NCBI GenBank assembly: GCA_947095535.1
Contig: OX352773.1
Span: 126,806,830 to 126,870,829 of the forward strand
Direction of reading: 5' to 3'
Source: Poecilobothrus nobilitatus
Lineage: Eukaryota; Arthropoda; Insecta; Diptera; Dolichopodidae
DNA: 64,000 nt
A program made the position numbers and the translations under genes. Below are positions 63,437 to 64,000 of the stretch, in pieces. Each line of letters opens with the position of its first letter. Within the stretch, counting starts at the first letter, position 1. The notes beneath the pieces are model-generated. The model was given only the letters and a program-made list of their open reading frames with translations, had not been told where the DNA came from and did no database searches.

Positions 63437-64000
63437 ACCAGCAAGGCGTAGATATCCTAGAAGGAAATTCTTACAAAGAGGTTTAAATTATACTTGGCAA
63501 ATTGATTTAGTTGAAATGATACCATACGCAAAGTTTATTAATGGGTTTAAATATATGTTAACTGCCATAGATATATTTTCTAAATACGCATATGCTGAAC
63601 CTGTAAAAACAAAGAATGCTGAAAATGTTTTAGATGCCCTGAAATCAATTTTTGAGCGCGCTAAAGTTATACCCAAAAATATTCACTCTGATCAAGGTAA
63701 AGAGTTTTTTAATTCACAATTCCAAAACTATATGAGAGAAAAAGTAATCAATCACTATCATACATACAGTGAATTAAAAGCATCAATTGTTGAACGATTT
63801 AATCGTACAATGAAAAATTCTATGTGGAAAAAATTTAGTCTAAATGGAAATTATAAATGGTTATCTATTCTGCAATCAATAATAAAAGATTATAATTCAA
63901 GAAAACATTCTACAATAAAGCTTCCACCTGAAAAAGTTACCCGAAAAAATGAAAGAAATATATTGAAAAATATATACATGCAATCTAAAATTTTTCAAAA
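63402..64000 (+). CDS. Polinton-2 integrase, 5' part (runs off the window)
   Basis: Open from ATG at 63402 to the window edge (199 codons). WQIDLVEM, HSDQGKEFF and SIVERFNRT give the DDE triad at the same positions as in Polinton-1, with MSKAQIVMEIHRPARR at the start. The chromodomain end would be outside the window. It is on the same strand as the virion genes and at the opposite end from the Polinton-1 arrangement. Confidence 0.88.
   Translation, partial: MSKAQIVMEIHRPARRRYPRRKFLQRGLNYTWQIDLVEMIPYAKFINGFKYMLTAIDIFSKYAYAEPVKTKNAENVLDALKSIFERAKVIPKNIHSDQGKEFFNSQFQNYMREKVINHYHTYSELKASIVERFNRTMKNSMWKKFSLNGNYKWLSILQSIIKDYNSRKHSTIKLPPEKVTRKNERNILKNIYMQSKIFQ

Larger units (their letters stand above)
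54177..64000. mobile_element. Polinton/Maverick element 2, left end and body (right end outside window)
   Basis: The left terminus AGTAGGTATAGGGGCACTTTGGCATGGGAT shares CTTTGGCATGGGA and AGTA with Polinton-1. The predicted target duplication is GTAAGG (54171-54176). The body carries the same plus-strand virion module as Polinton-1 (57031-62750), mostly with stops or frameshifts, then an open integrase on the plus strand. No polymerase is in view. SINE and simple-repeat insertions lie in the left part. Confidence 0.88.

Noticed and set aside
1..64000. CRISPR arrays, bacterial operons, Shine-Dalgarno sites
   Set aside because: Spacers, cas genes and bacterial features are absent; the direct repeats found are transposon-related or simple repeats.

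Overview
The window looks like a repeat-rich stretch of an insect nuclear genome, most likely a fly. It is very AT-rich, has animal-type splice signals, and is almost entirely built from eukaryotic transposons nested in one another. A diverged dipteran-style repeat at 42.4-43.2 kb (GGAC-rich stretch, then a TTATACCCG/CGGGTATAA hairpin) is the main reason for suggesting Diptera. No bacterial genes, rRNA, functional tRNA or CRISPR array is visible.

Region 1 (475-20826) is a nested pair. An errantivirus-like (gypsy-type, env-bearing) LTR retrotransposon lies on the minus strand with a 4-bp TATA target duplication. Its 5' LTR is 20427-20822. Its 3' LTR is split by a complete Polinton/Maverick (Polinton-1, 741-16945). 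That Polinton has AG...CT ends, long terminal inverted repeats and a perfect 6-bp target duplication AGCATT, and the uninterrupted 5' LTR preserves the empty site. Polinton-1 appears coding-complete: integrase with chromodomain, packaging ATPase, several small virion-type proteins, a putative penton, a major capsid protein, an adenain-type cysteine protease, and a protein-primed DNA polymerase B with an OTU-like domain. It also has accessory genes, one with an apparent 95-nt intron. This is the gene set expected of an element able to transpose and perhaps to make virions.

Region 2 (20.8-54.2 kb) is a graveyard of older elements: a decayed THAP/P-element-like transposase, a BEL/Pao fragment, a mdg1/412-like Gypsy element, at least two families of jockey-like LINEs in several copies, tRNA-derived SINEs, a Helitron-like end, foldback elements and simple repeats. 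One 240-nt minus-strand segment (38722-38961) has clean splice signals on both sides and 80 open codons. It is the only candidate host exon, so much of the window may be intron.

Region 3 (54177 to the window end) is the left end and most of the body of a second Polinton (Polinton-2), inserted in a LINE. It encodes the same virion module in the same order, but most of those genes carry stops or frameshifts. Its integrase, on the plus strand at the far right instead of divergent at the left, stays open to the window edge. Both Polintons share a design: TATAAATA-like boxes about 30-45 nt before many start codons, several overlapping the previous gene's stop codon; an upstream Cys-rich ORF overlapping the integrase by exactly 35 nt; and two diverged copies of one protein family per element.
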